From Halomonas caseinilytica (lineage in GTDB: Bacteria; Pseudomonadota; Gammaproteobacteria; Pseudomonadales; Halomonadaceae): 64,000 bases of DNA. The notes beneath the pieces are model-generated. The model was not told the DNA's origin. It searched no databases and saw only the letters and a program-made list of their open reading frames with translations. The stretch is taken from the NCBI RefSeq assembly GCF_001662305.1, contig NZ_BDEP01000004.1:62001-126000 (forward strand), read 5' to 3'. The translations under genes and the position numbers were made by a program. This document shows positions 34,408 through 43,402 of the stretch, piece by piece. Numbering within the stretch: the stretch's first letter is position 1; every line of letters starts with the position of its first letter.

Positions 34408-34953
34408 CTATTCGCGGCGCCGCAGCTGGCTGACGGGCATCTCCAGACGCTGCCGCTGGTGCAGCATGTTGAGCAGCACGATGGCACGTTCATCGCCCTT
34501 GTGGGTGTCGAAGATCGCCTGAAGGTCCTTGAAGGGCCCCTCGGTGATCTCCACCGGTTCGCCCGCGCGGAAGTAGACGTTGGCGGGTTCGCCCGGCTCA
34601 CGGCGGCCATGTTCGCGCAGCGACTCGACCAGTTCGTCGTCCACGGGCACCGGGCTGCTCTCGACGCCGAAGGTCACGATCTTCAATACGCCGCGGGTGG
34701 AGCGGATCGGACGCCAGTTGCTGTCCAGCCGGTCGAGACGGATGAACAGGTAATACGGGAACAACGGTTCGACGGCCCACGCTAGCTTGCCGCGGCGTTT
34801 CTTCTGGACCTGCAGCACCGGATGAAAGATCTCGTAGCCCTGGTTGCCGAGATGTTCGACGGCACGGAAGGACTCGCCGCCCTTGCACTGGATGACGTAC
34901 CAGCGCGGCACGGCATCATCACTCTCCGTCGGGCACATGCTGTCATCGTTCAT
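34408..34953 (-). CDS. rfaH: Transcription antiterminator RfaH (NusG paralogue)
   Basis: This 181-residue NusG-like protein has an N-terminal NGN domain (RWYVIQCKGGESFRAVEHLGNQGYEIFHPV...FPYYLFIRL) and a C-terminal KOW domain with FRAGEPVEITEGPFKDLQAIFD. A housekeeping NusG would lie beside secE and rpl genes, which are absent, so it is the operon-specific paralogue RfaH. Such factors couple RNA polymerase to long surface-polysaccharide or secretion operons through ops sites. CAGGAG precedes ATG 34953. Which operons it serves here is not shown. Confidence 0.88.
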   Translation of the reverse strand: MNDDSMCPTESDDAVPRWYVIQCKGGESFRAVEHLGNQGYEIFHPVLQVQKKRRGKLAWAVEPLFPYYLFIRLDRLDSNWRPIRSTRGVLKIVTFGVESSPVPVDDELVESLREHGRREPGEPANVYFRAGEPVEITEGPFKDLQAIFDTHKGDERAIVLLNMLHQRQRLEMPVSQLRRRE

Positions 34954-35100
34954 GTCGCTCCTGGCGTTCTGGCTGGTATCACCCTCGGTGCTCTGCAACA
35001 ATCGGGATCGCTCAAGACCCCGACCTTTGCAAGTATTCTAACATCGTTGGCCTCCCCCGCGAGGGACTGGCCAGGCCTGCCGCAAGGAGAGCTCGCACCC

Positions 35101-36462
35101 ATGCCGACACCAACCGCGCGCCGTAGCTGGGGAGATGCCCTGGCGATCTATCTCAAGGCTCCGGTGCTGACCATGCTGTTTCTCGGCTTCTCGGCGGGTC
35201 TGCCTTTCCTGCTGGTGTTCTCCACGCTCACCGCCTGGCTGCGCAGCGATGGCGTCGAGGTCGCGGCCATCGGCTTCTTCGCCTGGATCGGCATTCTCTA
35301 TTCGATCAAGTTCTTCTGGGCACCGGTGGTCGATCGCCTGGCGCTGCCCGGCCTGACCCGCTGGTTCGGCCAGCGTCGAGGCTGGATGCTGCTGGCCCAG
35401 TTGACGATTGCCACTGGCCTGGCGAGTCTGGCGCACCTCGACCCCGTCGGCCATCTGCCGCTGGTGGCGATGTTCTCGCTACTGGTGGCCTTCGGTTCGG
35501 CGACCCAGGATATCGCCATCGACGCCTTCCGCATCGAATCGGCACCCGACGACATGCAGGCCGCCATGGCATCGACCTATATCGTCGGCTATCGCGGCGG
35601 GCTGATTGCTGCCGGCGCCGGTGCGCTCTACGTGGCCTCCATGGTGTCCTGGAAGGCCGCCTACCTGTGCATGGCGGCGCTGGTGCTGGTCGGTGTCGTG
35701 ACGGTCCTGCTGCGCCCGGAGCCGGAGCGCTTGTCGCTCTCCACGCAACTGATCCACGAGCCCCGGGTGCGCGCCTTCCTGCGCGCCAGCCGCGGGCGCC
35801 CCGACTGGCTACGGCGCCTGGGCGCCTGGATCATCGGCGCCATCGTCTGCCCGTTCACCGACTTCTTCACTCGATATCGACGTCAGGCGCTCTGGCTGCT
35901 GGTGTTCGTGGCGGTCTTTCGCATCAGCGATCTGGCCATGGCGTCCATGGCCCACCCGCTCTACATCGACCTGGGCTTCTCGCTGGCCACCATCGCCAAC
36001 GTGACCAATGTCTTCGGCATCGCCATGAGTATCCTCGGAGGCATTCTCGGCGGCCTGCTGGTAGCCCGCTACGGCATCGGACCATTGCTGGTGTTCGGGG
36101 CAACGGCCACGGCACTGACCAACCTGCTGTTCGTGGTGCTGGCCTCGACCGGCGACAACCTGGCGATGCTGGTCACCACCATCATCGGCGACAACCTGTC
36201 CAACGGACTGGCCAGTGCGGTCTTCATTGCCTTTCTGTCGAGTCTGACGTCGCGGGCCTACACGGCGACCCAGTACGCGCTCTTCTCGTCGCTGATGACC
36301 CTGCCGGGCAAGTTCCTCAGCGGCTTTGGCGGACTGGTAGTGGATGCCCAGGGCTATGCCGGTTTCTTCCTGCTGGCCTCGCTCCTGGGCATCCCGGCAA
36401 TCCTTCTGGCGCTATGGGTCAGCCGCGGCACACTGCTGCGCCCGGCCGCCAACGAGGCCTGA
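35101..36462 (+). CDS. ampG: AmpG-like MFS permease
   Basis: This 453-residue major-facilitator protein has about twelve membrane segments, the AmpG-family opening (YLKAPVLTMLFLGFSAGLPFLLVF), and the loop signature FGSATQDIAIDAFRIE near residue 145. AmpG imports GlcNAc-anhydro-muropeptides from the periplasm for recycling. AAGGAG lies 11 nt before ATG 35101, a long spacing; an upstream in-frame extension overlaps rfaH and is rejected. It ends 2 bp before the convergent SEC-C gene. The beta-lactamase regulator ampR is not nearby. Confidence 0.88.
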   Translation: MPTPTARRSWGDALAIYLKAPVLTMLFLGFSAGLPFLLVFSTLTAWLRSDGVEVAAIGFFAWIGILYSIKFFWAPVVDRLALPGLTRWFGQRRGWMLLAQLTIATGLASLAHLDPVGHLPLVAMFSLLVAFGSATQDIAIDAFRIESAPDDMQAAMASTYIVGYRGGLIAAGAGALYVASMVSWKAAYLCMAALVLVGVVTVLLRPEPERLSLSTQLIHEPRVRAFLRASRGRPDWLRRLGAWIIGAIVCPFTDFFTRYRRQALWLLVFVAVFRISDLAMASMAHPLYIDLGFSLATIANVTNVFGIAMSILGGILGGLLVARYGIGPLLVFGATATALTNLLFVVLASTGDNLAMLVTTIIGDNLSNGLASAVFIAFLSSLTSRAYTATQYALFSSLMTLPGKFLSGFGGLVVDAQGYAGFFLLASLLGIPAILLALWVSRGTLLRPAANEA

Positions 36463-36464
36463 CC

Positions 36465-38315
36465 TCACGTCCCGGGCGAGGTTTTCCGGTCGGGCGCCTG
36501 TGCGCACAGCCACTCCAGCGCGCCCGGCGTGACTCGCCACTGGTCGCGCATCAGGGTGCGATATTGCCAAGCCTCGGCACGCGAGCCGGGAGCCGCCACG
36601 CCGCCACCGGCGGTCGGGGCCGGGCGTGGCGATTCGGTGCACAACAGGCTTAACGCATAGGGGTTGTGGCGGTGCGCCTGCGCCAGCGCATGGCCTGCCT
36701 CGTCGGCACGGTCGAGCCGATAGAGCGCCAGGACCCGGCCCATCAGCATGCCCAGCAGCGAGCTAGGATCGGCCCGCTCGTCTGCTACTGCTCGTTCGCT
36801 CAACGCCAGGGCCTCGTCGTCGCGCCCTTCCCTCAGCAACTGATCGAGCACCAGCTCGCGCAGGCCAAGGCTGTCCTGATCGTCCAGCGTGAGCAGTGTC
36901 TCGGCGAGTTCTCTCGAATGCTGGCGGGCGCCGCGCTCCATGCCCACCACCAGCGCCAGGCCGGCGCGCAGCAGCGCGGCATTGTCGGCGGCTTCCCAGA
37001 TCAATGGCGCCTTGCCCGCTTCGGCGACCTGCGCCAGCCAGCGTTCCAGCCGACGCGCCAGGGGCTCGAACAGGCTCGGTGCCATCCACGGCAGGCTCCC
37101 GAAGCGGCTGGTCAACGCCAGCGCCAGAGACTGCACCACGGCCGGCGAATCGAGCCATTCGGGATGCGCGCACAGGGCCGGCAGCCAGTCGCCTGCCTGA
37201 GGCCAGGGATCCGTGTCGAAGCCCATCAGCGTCTCGCCTTCGACCTGCGACGGGAAGACGGCCTGAAACGCGGCGAACAGCGTGTCCTCACGAGCACTGC
37301 TGTGATAGGCCAGGACGCCGTCCTCGTGGCGGACATCCAGGCGCGGCGCCTCCGGCAGCGCTTCGAACAGGGCCTGCAGCGACACCAGCGGTTCGGCCAG
37401 GTCCGCCTCGGCATTGAGCAGTTGCTCGGCCAGGGTGGCGCCGGGGTTGTCGGCCAGGTCGGCGAGAAACTGCAGTTGCTCGGGTTCGAGATCTCCCTGG
37501 CGAGCCAGGCGGCGATACCAGAAGCGGGAGCGCTCGGCGGCTTCCTCCTCATGACCCTCGTGCAATAGCAGCATGGCCTCGATATAGGCCAGGGTCGGCG
37601 AATCGGGCAAGGTCTGCTGGGCACGCACGAAGGCCGACCGGGCGCTGTCCAGATCGTCGTTGTCGAGATGCAGCAGGCACAGTCGCTCCAGGGCCACGCC
37701 GCGCAGGAACAAGGGGCCGCGATCGAGCACTGCGTCGAGCAAGGCTTCGCGCTTGCGGTGGAAGCCGCGCTCCTGGTAGAGGTCGACAAGGATCTCGAAG
37801 GCCGGCTCGGCCTGCTCGGGCAGCCGCGACCAGTCGGCATTCTCGAACAGCGACTCGAGGATCTGCTGGGCGCGGCCACGCTGCCCGGATTCGGCGGCGA
37901 TCAGCCCGGCCTCGAGCAATGCCTGGGCCGGCGCACGACCACTGGCCAGGGCGGCCTTGAGAGTCTCGCCCTTCCATTCGCGCAGGGAGAGCATCCACAT
38001 CAGGTGGGTGGGCACGTGGCCAGGCAGGGAGACGGCACCGCAGCACTGCTTGGTCTTGCGACCCGAATCACACCAGCAGGGTTCGTTGCGTCCAGGGCGG
38101 GCCAGGGGTTCGCAGGCGAAGTCCAGCCGCTCCAGGGGTGTTTGCGACCACAGCTCAGGCGCCAGTGCCTGAGCCAGTGCCAGGTCACCATCGACCAGCT
38201 CGGGCCCCTCACGACGCGCCCAGGCCATCAGTGTCGGGTAGCGCTCGTCCTCGCGAATCGCCGAAAGCGCTCCGGACGCGAACCCCAGCAATTGCTCAAC
38301 CCATACCGCCAGCAT
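36465..38315 (-). CDS. SEC-C motif and TPR-repeat protein of unknown role
   Basis: The 616-residue protein has one clear SEC-C zinc motif GRNEPCWCDSGRKTKQCCG at about residues 77-95. A long helical-repeat region follows (about 150-560), with TPR-like units such as ALLEAGLIAAESGQRGRAQQILESLF and LALSERAVADERADPSSLLGM. There is no signal peptide or membrane segment, so it is cytoplasmic. SEC-C domains occur in SecA and in many unrelated proteins as zinc adaptors. I cannot assign a function. GGTGGAGA precedes ATG 38315. Confidence 0.75.
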   Translation of the reverse strand: MLAVWVEQLLGFASGALSAIREDERYPTLMAWARREGPELVDGDLALAQALAPELWSQTPLERLDFACEPLARPGRNEPCWCDSGRKTKQCCGAVSLPGHVPTHLMWMLSLREWKGETLKAALASGRAPAQALLEAGLIAAESGQRGRAQQILESLFENADWSRLPEQAEPAFEILVDLYQERGFHRKREALLDAVLDRGPLFLRGVALERLCLLHLDNDDLDSARSAFVRAQQTLPDSPTLAYIEAMLLLHEGHEEEAAERSRFWYRRLARQGDLEPEQLQFLADLADNPGATLAEQLLNAEADLAEPLVSLQALFEALPEAPRLDVRHEDGVLAYHSSAREDTLFAAFQAVFPSQVEGETLMGFDTDPWPQAGDWLPALCAHPEWLDSPAVVQSLALALTSRFGSLPWMAPSLFEPLARRLERWLAQVAEAGKAPLIWEAADNAALLRAGLALVVGMERGARQHSRELAETLLTLDDQDSLGLRELVLDQLLREGRDDEALALSERAVADERADPSSLLGMLMGRVLALYRLDRADEAGHALAQAHRHNPYALSLLCTESPRPAPTAGGGVAAPGSRAEAWQYRTLMRDQWRVTPGALEWLCAQAPDRKTSPGT

Positions 38316-38379
38316 CGACGTCTCCACCGCTCTCGGAAAACCGCATAGTCTATCAGTCGAGTGCCGGACTGGCAGCCGT

Positions 38380-39624
38380 TCAGGAAGACGCCCATGCCAG
38401 CAAGGGTCGTACCCGCCTCGCCATGTCGAGGCGGGCACCGAGACGCACCAGGTTCCAGTAATGCCCATTGAGGGTGCGCGACAACAGCAGGGTATCCGCC
38501 GGCGGCTGCAGGCGATCCATGGCCGCCCACACCCGGGGACTCAGATCCCGCAGCCGTCGGTGCACCCGGACATCGCCGAAATCCTGCGGGCCGGGTTGGA
38601 ACAGTGGCGCCACCGCCTCGGCGGATTCGCGATAGAGCGCCAGGGGCGCCCCTTGGCCCTGCCGGCCACCCAGTGCCATCAGGGCCTCGTCCATGGCCAT
38701 GGGATCACCGGCGAGCGTCGCGTCCAGCAGACGCATCATGGCCTTCAGGCGCGACGCCGGCACCTCGATCACCGCACCCAGGTCGTAGATCACCAGCCGC
38801 CCCTCGGCATCGGCGGCGAAATTGCCGGCATGGGGGTCGGCATGCAGCTCCCCGTGGGTGAACAACTCCTCGGTGAGCCAATCGGCCAGCGTCGTGCCGA
38901 GACGCTGTCGCGTGGCGTCATCGGCGCCTTCCAGCTCGCGCAGTGGCGTACCGGCCACATGGCGCATGGCCAGCACGCCCGGCCCGCACAGTGACGGCAA
39001 GGGTTCGGGAATCACCAGGTCGTCGCGATGGGCATAACGGGCCCGGTAGCGGGCCAGCGCCTCAGCTTCGGCACGGTAGTCCAGCTCTCCCCGCAGGCTG
39101 GCCGCCAGTTCCTCGAACAGCGCGTCCAGGCGCGCCTGCGGCATGCGCAGCCAACGGCCCAGGCGCATCAGGCGCCGTACCTGACGCAGATCGTCCTCGA
39201 GCACCTCGGCAAGTCCCGGGTACTGTACCTTGAGGACCACCGTCTCGCCCGTATGCGTCCTGGCCCGATGCACCTGCCCCATGGAGGCACTGGCGAAGGG
39301 CCGGGGCTCGATAGTGGTAAAATGCGTCGCCGTGTCGCCATAGCAGGCCCCCAGGGTGCGTCGGATGTCCTCCCAGGGCATGGGCTCAGCCTGGCGCTGC
39401 AGGCGCGCCAGCTCATCGGCCAGATCCGCGGGCAGCAGGTCATCCCACTGGGCCATGATCTGGGCCAGTTTCATGGCCGGCCCCTTGAGCTCCGACAGCC
39501 CGTCGAATAGTGCCTCGCCGAGCGCTCGCCAGTCGGCCTGCCCACCAAGACGATGCTTGAGCACCGCACCGCCGGTACGCGACCCCAGCCCCAGCAGACG
39601 CCGACGGCGACCTCGTTCTCGCAT
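38380..39624 (-). CDS. ABC1/UbiB-family atypical kinase
   Basis: This 414-residue ADCK/UbiB-like protein has the N-terminal motif ELKGPAMKLAQIMAQ (the usual K-x-G-Q has Ala instead of Gly), the A-rich loop PFASASMGQVHRA, a lysine in VVLKVQYPG, then TEELFTHGELHADPHAGNF and IYDLGAV at the catalytic and metal sites. Most relatives hydrolyse ATP to support ubiquinone or lipid handling at the membrane. It is not in a ubi operon, so it is a paralogue of UbiB. AAGGGG precedes ATG 39624. Confidence 0.85.
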   Translation of the reverse strand: MRERGRRRRLLGLGSRTGGAVLKHRLGGQADWRALGEALFDGLSELKGPAMKLAQIMAQWDDLLPADLADELARLQRQAEPMPWEDIRRTLGACYGDTATHFTTIEPRPFASASMGQVHRARTHTGETVVLKVQYPGLAEVLEDDLRQVRRLMRLGRWLRMPQARLDALFEELAASLRGELDYRAEAEALARYRARYAHRDDLVIPEPLPSLCGPGVLAMRHVAGTPLRELEGADDATRQRLGTTLADWLTEELFTHGELHADPHAGNFAADAEGRLVIYDLGAVIEVPASRLKAMMRLLDATLAGDPMAMDEALMALGGRQGQGAPLALYRESAEAVAPLFQPGPQDFGDVRVHRRLRDLSPRVWAAMDRLQPPADTLLLSRTLNGHYWNLVRLGARLDMARRVRPLLAWASS

Positions 39625-39747
39625 CGTCTACCCCTTCAATGCTGACTTCACCCCGATACCTGGCGTTCAACCTGCCAGCCCGCCCCTGGCGGTTATCATG
39701 AAATACTGTAAGAATTCCCATGTTCTCTCATTGCCCCACGAGATGCC

Positions 39748-41682
39748 ATGCGCCTGATCATCGCCGAGAAGCCCAGTCTGGCCCGCGCCATCGCCAACGC
39801 CCTACCCGCCTCGCCGCGTCAGGAGGAAGGCGCATTGGTGGCCGGGGATACCGTCGTCACCTGGTGCCTCGGCCACCTGCTGGAGCAGGCGCCGCCGGAT
39901 GCCTACGACCCGGCCCTCAAGACCTGGCGGCTCGACAGCCTGCCGATCCTCCCGGAGCGCTGGAAGCTCATGCCTCGCCCCAAGGCGCGCAGTCAGCTCG
40001 CGGTGATCCGTCGTCTGCTGAAGCGTGCCGATCAGGTCGTCCACGCCGGCGACCCTGACCGCGAAGGCCAGTTGCTGGTCCAGGAAGTGATCGAGCACCT
40101 GGGCTGGAAGCGCGACGTGGCGCGCCTGCTGGTCAGTGACCTCAATCCGCCGGCGGTCAAGCGCGCTCTCGAGCGTCTCGAGGACAATCGACGCTATGAG
40201 CCGCTCTACCGCGCCGCCCAGGCCCGCGCCAGAGCGGATTGGCTGTACGGCATCAACCTGACCCGGGCCTGGACACTGGTCGGGCGCCAGGCCGGGCACG
40301 ACGGCGTGCTCTCGGTGGGTCGTGTGCAGACGCCGGTGCTCGGCCTGGTGGTCCGGCGCGATGCCGAGATCCGTGACTTCGAGCCACGCCCTTTCTTCGT
40401 GCTCTGGGTCGATCTGGCGATCTCCCGAGGCCAGTTACGCGCCTGGTGGATGCCAGGTGACACCCACCGGCTGGATGACCAGGGGCGCCTGCTCGACCGC
40501 GCCCCAGCCGCCGCCCTGGCCGACCGCCTGCCCGGCGCCGAAGGCCGCCTGGACAGCCTGGCCAGTCGCGACAAGCGCCAGGCGGCCCCGCTGCCCTACT
40601 CCTTGTCGGCCCTGCAGGTAGACGCCGCACGCCGCCACGGCCTCTCGGCCAAGACGGTGCTGGATGTCTGCCAGCGCCTCTACGAGCGCCACCAGTTGAT
40701 CACTTATCCGCGCTCGGATTGCCGCTACCTGCCCGAGGAACACTTCGCCAATGCGCAGCGCACCCTGAACGGCGCCTGCCGCCACGACGAGACCCTGAGC
40801 CGCTGGCTGGCCGGCGCCGACTTTTCCCGGCGCTCCAAGGCCTGGGACGACAAGAAGGTCGGCGCCCACCACGCCCTGGCTCCCACCGGCAAGCCTGCCG
40901 ATCTCGACCGGCTGTCGCGCCAGGAAGCCGACGTCTTCCGACTGATCGCGCGCAACGTGCTGGCTCAATTCTATCCTGCTCTGCAGACCCGGGAGGTCAA
41001 GGCCGAGTTCCTGATCGCCGGGGAACGCTTCCGCGCCCGCGGCCAGGAGATCCTCGAGCCCGGCTGGAAGCCCTTGTTCACAACGCGCGACGAGGCGCCG
41101 CCCTTGCCGCCACTCAGCGAGGGCGAAGCCTGCCACGTCGAACAGGCCGGCGTGGAGGACCGCGAGACCCGGCCGCCCGAGCACTTCACCGACGCCAGCC
41201 TGATCAAGGCGATGATGAACATCGCCCGCTACGTGGATGACCCGGCGATCCGCCGCACATTGCGCGACTCCGATGGCCTCGGCACCGAGGCGACCCGCGC
41301 CGGCATCATCGAGACGCTGCTGGAACGCGGTTATCTGGTACGCGAGAGCAAAAGCCTCAAGGCCACTCGGCTCGGCAGCGCCCTGATCGCCTCCCTGCCG
41401 GAGGCCGCGGGGCGCCCGGAACGTACCGCTCAATGGGAGCAACGTCTGGCGAACATCGCTGAACGAGACGATGCGCCGGCGCCTTTTCTCGACGGCCTGA
41501 TCGACGACTTGCGCGGCCTGCTGGACCATGCCGATGCCGAGCGGATACGACGCGCCCTGGGCGAGGCCAGAGGGCCGGATGCCAAGGCGCGAAAACCCGC
41601 TCGAGGACGAGGCACGAAACGCGGTGGCCAGCGCCGACAAGGCACGGGCAAGGGACGTGCCGCAGGAGGCAAGCGCCCATGA
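39748..41682 (+). CDS. topB: DNA topoisomerase III
   Basis: TopB is a type IA topoisomerase that decatenates and resolves single-stranded junctions. The 644 residues show the TOPRIM opening MRLIIAEKPSLARAIA and the acidic triad DPDREGQ near residue 102. The active-site Tyr is in LITYPRSDCRYLPE near residue 320, and the core motif is GLGTEATRAGIIETLLERGYL. After about residue 610 it ends in a very basic tail (KARKPARGRGTKRGGQRR) in place of zinc fingers. Its stop overlaps the start of the next gene (ATGA). Confidence 0.95.
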   Translation: MRLIIAEKPSLARAIANALPASPRQEEGALVAGDTVVTWCLGHLLEQAPPDAYDPALKTWRLDSLPILPERWKLMPRPKARSQLAVIRRLLKRADQVVHAGDPDREGQLLVQEVIEHLGWKRDVARLLVSDLNPPAVKRALERLEDNRRYEPLYRAAQARARADWLYGINLTRAWTLVGRQAGHDGVLSVGRVQTPVLGLVVRRDAEIRDFEPRPFFVLWVDLAISRGQLRAWWMPGDTHRLDDQGRLLDRAPAAALADRLPGAEGRLDSLASRDKRQAAPLPYSLSALQVDAARRHGLSAKTVLDVCQRLYERHQLITYPRSDCRYLPEEHFANAQRTLNGACRHDETLSRWLAGADFSRRSKAWDDKKVGAHHALAPTGKPADLDRLSRQEADVFRLIARNVLAQFYPALQTREVKAEFLIAGERFRARGQEILEPGWKPLFTTRDEAPPLPPLSEGEACHVEQAGVEDRETRPPEHFTDASLIKAMMNIARYVDDPAIRRTLRDSDGLGTEATRAGIIETLLERGYLVRESKSLKATRLGSALIASLPEAAGRPERTAQWEQRLANIAERDDAPAPFLDGLIDDLRGLLDHADAERIRRALGEARGPDAKARKPARGRGTKRGGQRRQGTGKGRAAGGKRP

Positions 41683-42587
41683 GCCACCTGATCGTAGGGC
41701 CGGGCGCCATGGGTCGCCTCCTGGCGCTGCATCTGGCCGAACGGCACCGGGTGGTCTTGCTCGGCCGCCGTTGCCTGCCCCGATATCAGATACTGACGAC
41801 CCCCGAAGGCGAACGCCGACGTCGCTGTCTCGAGTGCCTGACGCCGGCCTCACTGGAGGAACTCGACACCGCCGACCTGACCGCCGTGCACCTGGTCACC
41901 AAGGCCTACGCTGCCGAAGCCGCCCTGGCAACGCTCGCCCCGCATCTACCGAACGACACTCCGCTGATCCTGTGGCAGAACGGCTTCGACGTTCAACCGC
42001 GCCTGACGCGGCACCGACGCGGCCCCACCCTCTGCGCCACCACCACCGAAGGTGCTTATTCCAGCGGCGACGAGGTGGTCGTGCATGCCGGCCGTGGCCG
42101 AACCTGGATCGGCCATCTCGACGGCCAGTATTCGGCACTGACCGCTACCCTCGCGTCCACCCTGACGGCCGTCGGCATCGACACCCTGGCGGTCGACGAC
42201 ATTCGTGTGCGCCTATGGCACAAGCTGGCGGTGAATGCTGCCATCAATCCGCTCGTGGCACGCTTTCGTATCCGCAACGGCCAGTTGCGCGATCGTGCCT
42301 TTCGGCCCATGGTCGACGCCATTATCGAGGAAGTGGCAGCGATCATGGCGGCCGAAGCCATCCCGCCACCGGTACAAGGTTTTCCGGCGCTTGTCTGGGA
42401 CGTCGTGGCCGCCACGGCCGACAACCGCGCCTCGATGCTGCAGGACGTCCTGGCCTACCGCCCCACCGAACACGATGCCATCCTGATGCCCTTGTTGCGC
42501 GCAGCCCGCGAGAAGGGGCTGGACGCACCGCACCTGTCGGCACTCCACCAGCAACTCGACGCGCGGCAATTTCCTGGCAAGGAGTGA
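41679..42587 (+). CDS. panE: 2-dehydropantoate 2-reductase (PanE/ApbA)
   Basis: PanE reduces 2-dehydropantoate with NADPH in pantothenate synthesis. The protein has 302 residues: N-terminal GPGAMGRLLALHLA, the acidic/basic loop LLGRRC, catalytic Lys in LWHKLAVNAAINPLVARF near residue 180, and the C-terminal helix DNRASMLQDVLAYRPTEHDAI carrying the Asn/Ser substrate site. It is coupled to topB by an ATGA overlap, an unusual partner. A paralogue acting on another keto acid cannot be excluded. Confidence 0.88.
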   Translation: MSHLIVGPGAMGRLLALHLAERHRVVLLGRRCLPRYQILTTPEGERRRRCLECLTPASLEELDTADLTAVHLVTKAYAAEAALATLAPHLPNDTPLILWQNGFDVQPRLTRHRRGPTLCATTTEGAYSSGDEVVVHAGRGRTWIGHLDGQYSALTATLASTLTAVGIDTLAVDDIRVRLWHKLAVNAAINPLVARFRIRNGQLRDRAFRPMVDAIIEEVAAIMAAEAIPPPVQGFPALVWDVVAATADNRASMLQDVLAYRPTEHDAILMPLLRAAREKGLDAPHLSALHQQLDARQFPGKE

Positions 42588-42681
42588 AGCCTGGTGCTAT
42601 TTTTCGACAGATAAACGAAAAGCGTTGGAAAAGGTTCGACACAACGCGGTCGCAAGGCGGCCATACCCAGGATCAGGGGAC

Positions 42682-43254
42682 ATGACGTTTCGTGCTGGAA
42701 AAAGAGTGTTGGCCACACTGGTGCTGATCGTCGCCGGTGCCTATACCGCATTGTCGGTCGCCGCCGACACACCTTCCTACACCGGCCAGTCCACCGAACT
42801 CACACGTCTCGACAACGGCCTGCTGATCCAGGGTGGCGACCTCCATAGCCCCGACCGATACACCTCGGGCTTCCGTCTCACCGCCGGCTTCACGCCCGCG
42901 GGCCTGCCCTCACTGGACCTTGGCGCCGAACTCAGCTACCGCGAGAGCGACGACGTTCCCTTCTCTGGCGGCCGGCAGATGCTCATCGACACCACCAGCC
43001 TGGGCGGCAGTCTGATCGCCGGCGTGCGCCTGGGCGATGTCGGCCTGTACGCCAAGTCCGGCCTGGCGGGCTGGGAAGACGAAACGGTCACCGGCAATGC
43101 CGCCACATCGGACGGCGGCACCACGCAGGTCGAAGGGTTCGGCGCCCGTTGGCAGTTCTCGCGCCTGATCAGCCAGATCGAGTACGAACGCTTCGATGAC
43201 CCGACGCTTTCGCATCTCAACCTGGTCACCGCCTCGGTGCATATGCCTTTCTAA
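42682..43254 (+). CDS. YfaZ-like outer-membrane beta-barrel protein
   Basis: The 190-residue exported protein has a cleavable signal (VLATLVLIVAGAYTALSVAADT, cleavage near residue 28). Alternating beta-strands follow (LTAGFTPAG, SLDLGAELSYRES, LYAKSGLAGWEDE, NLVTASVHMPF) and the terminal Phe expected of BAM substrates. AGGGGAC precedes ATG 42682. The gene ends with TAA (43252-43254), whose last two bases are the start of a heptanucleotide tandem array. The function is unknown. Confidence 0.75.
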   Translation: MTFRAGKRVLATLVLIVAGAYTALSVAADTPSYTGQSTELTRLDNGLLIQGGDLHSPDRYTSGFRLTAGFTPAGLPSLDLGAELSYRESDDVPFSGGRQMLIDTTSLGGSLIAGVRLGDVGLYAKSGLAGWEDETVTGNAATSDGGTTQVEGFGARWQFSRLISQIEYERFDDPTLSHLNLVTASVHMPF

Positions 43255-43321
43255 GAAGGAAGAAGGAAGAAGGAAGAAGGAAGAAGGAAGAAGGAAGAAG
43301 GAAGAAGGAAGAAGGAAGAAG
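43253..43321. repeat. Tandem heptanucleotide array (AAGAAGG), about 9.9 copies
   Basis: AAGAAGG repeats without error from 43253 for 69 bases, starting inside the TAA stop of the YfaZ-like gene. Since the unit is 7 bp and is outside the frame, copy changes would not alter that protein but change the 3' region between it and ppc. Two and three copies of related heptamers occur at 19650 and 55489. Confidence 0.95.
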
Positions 43322-43402
43322 CCAGGCTAGCCCCAGGGCTTGGGGCGTCAAGGAGGTTCTTCCCTCTTCCAGTCGCGAAGCGCCGGCCGCGTTCTTCGCG
43401 CT

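Noticed and set aside
43320..43402. Possible terminator after ppc (CGCGAAG/CTTCGCG)
   Set aside because: The stem is interrupted by a long loop and has no U-tract, so I did not list it as a terminator.
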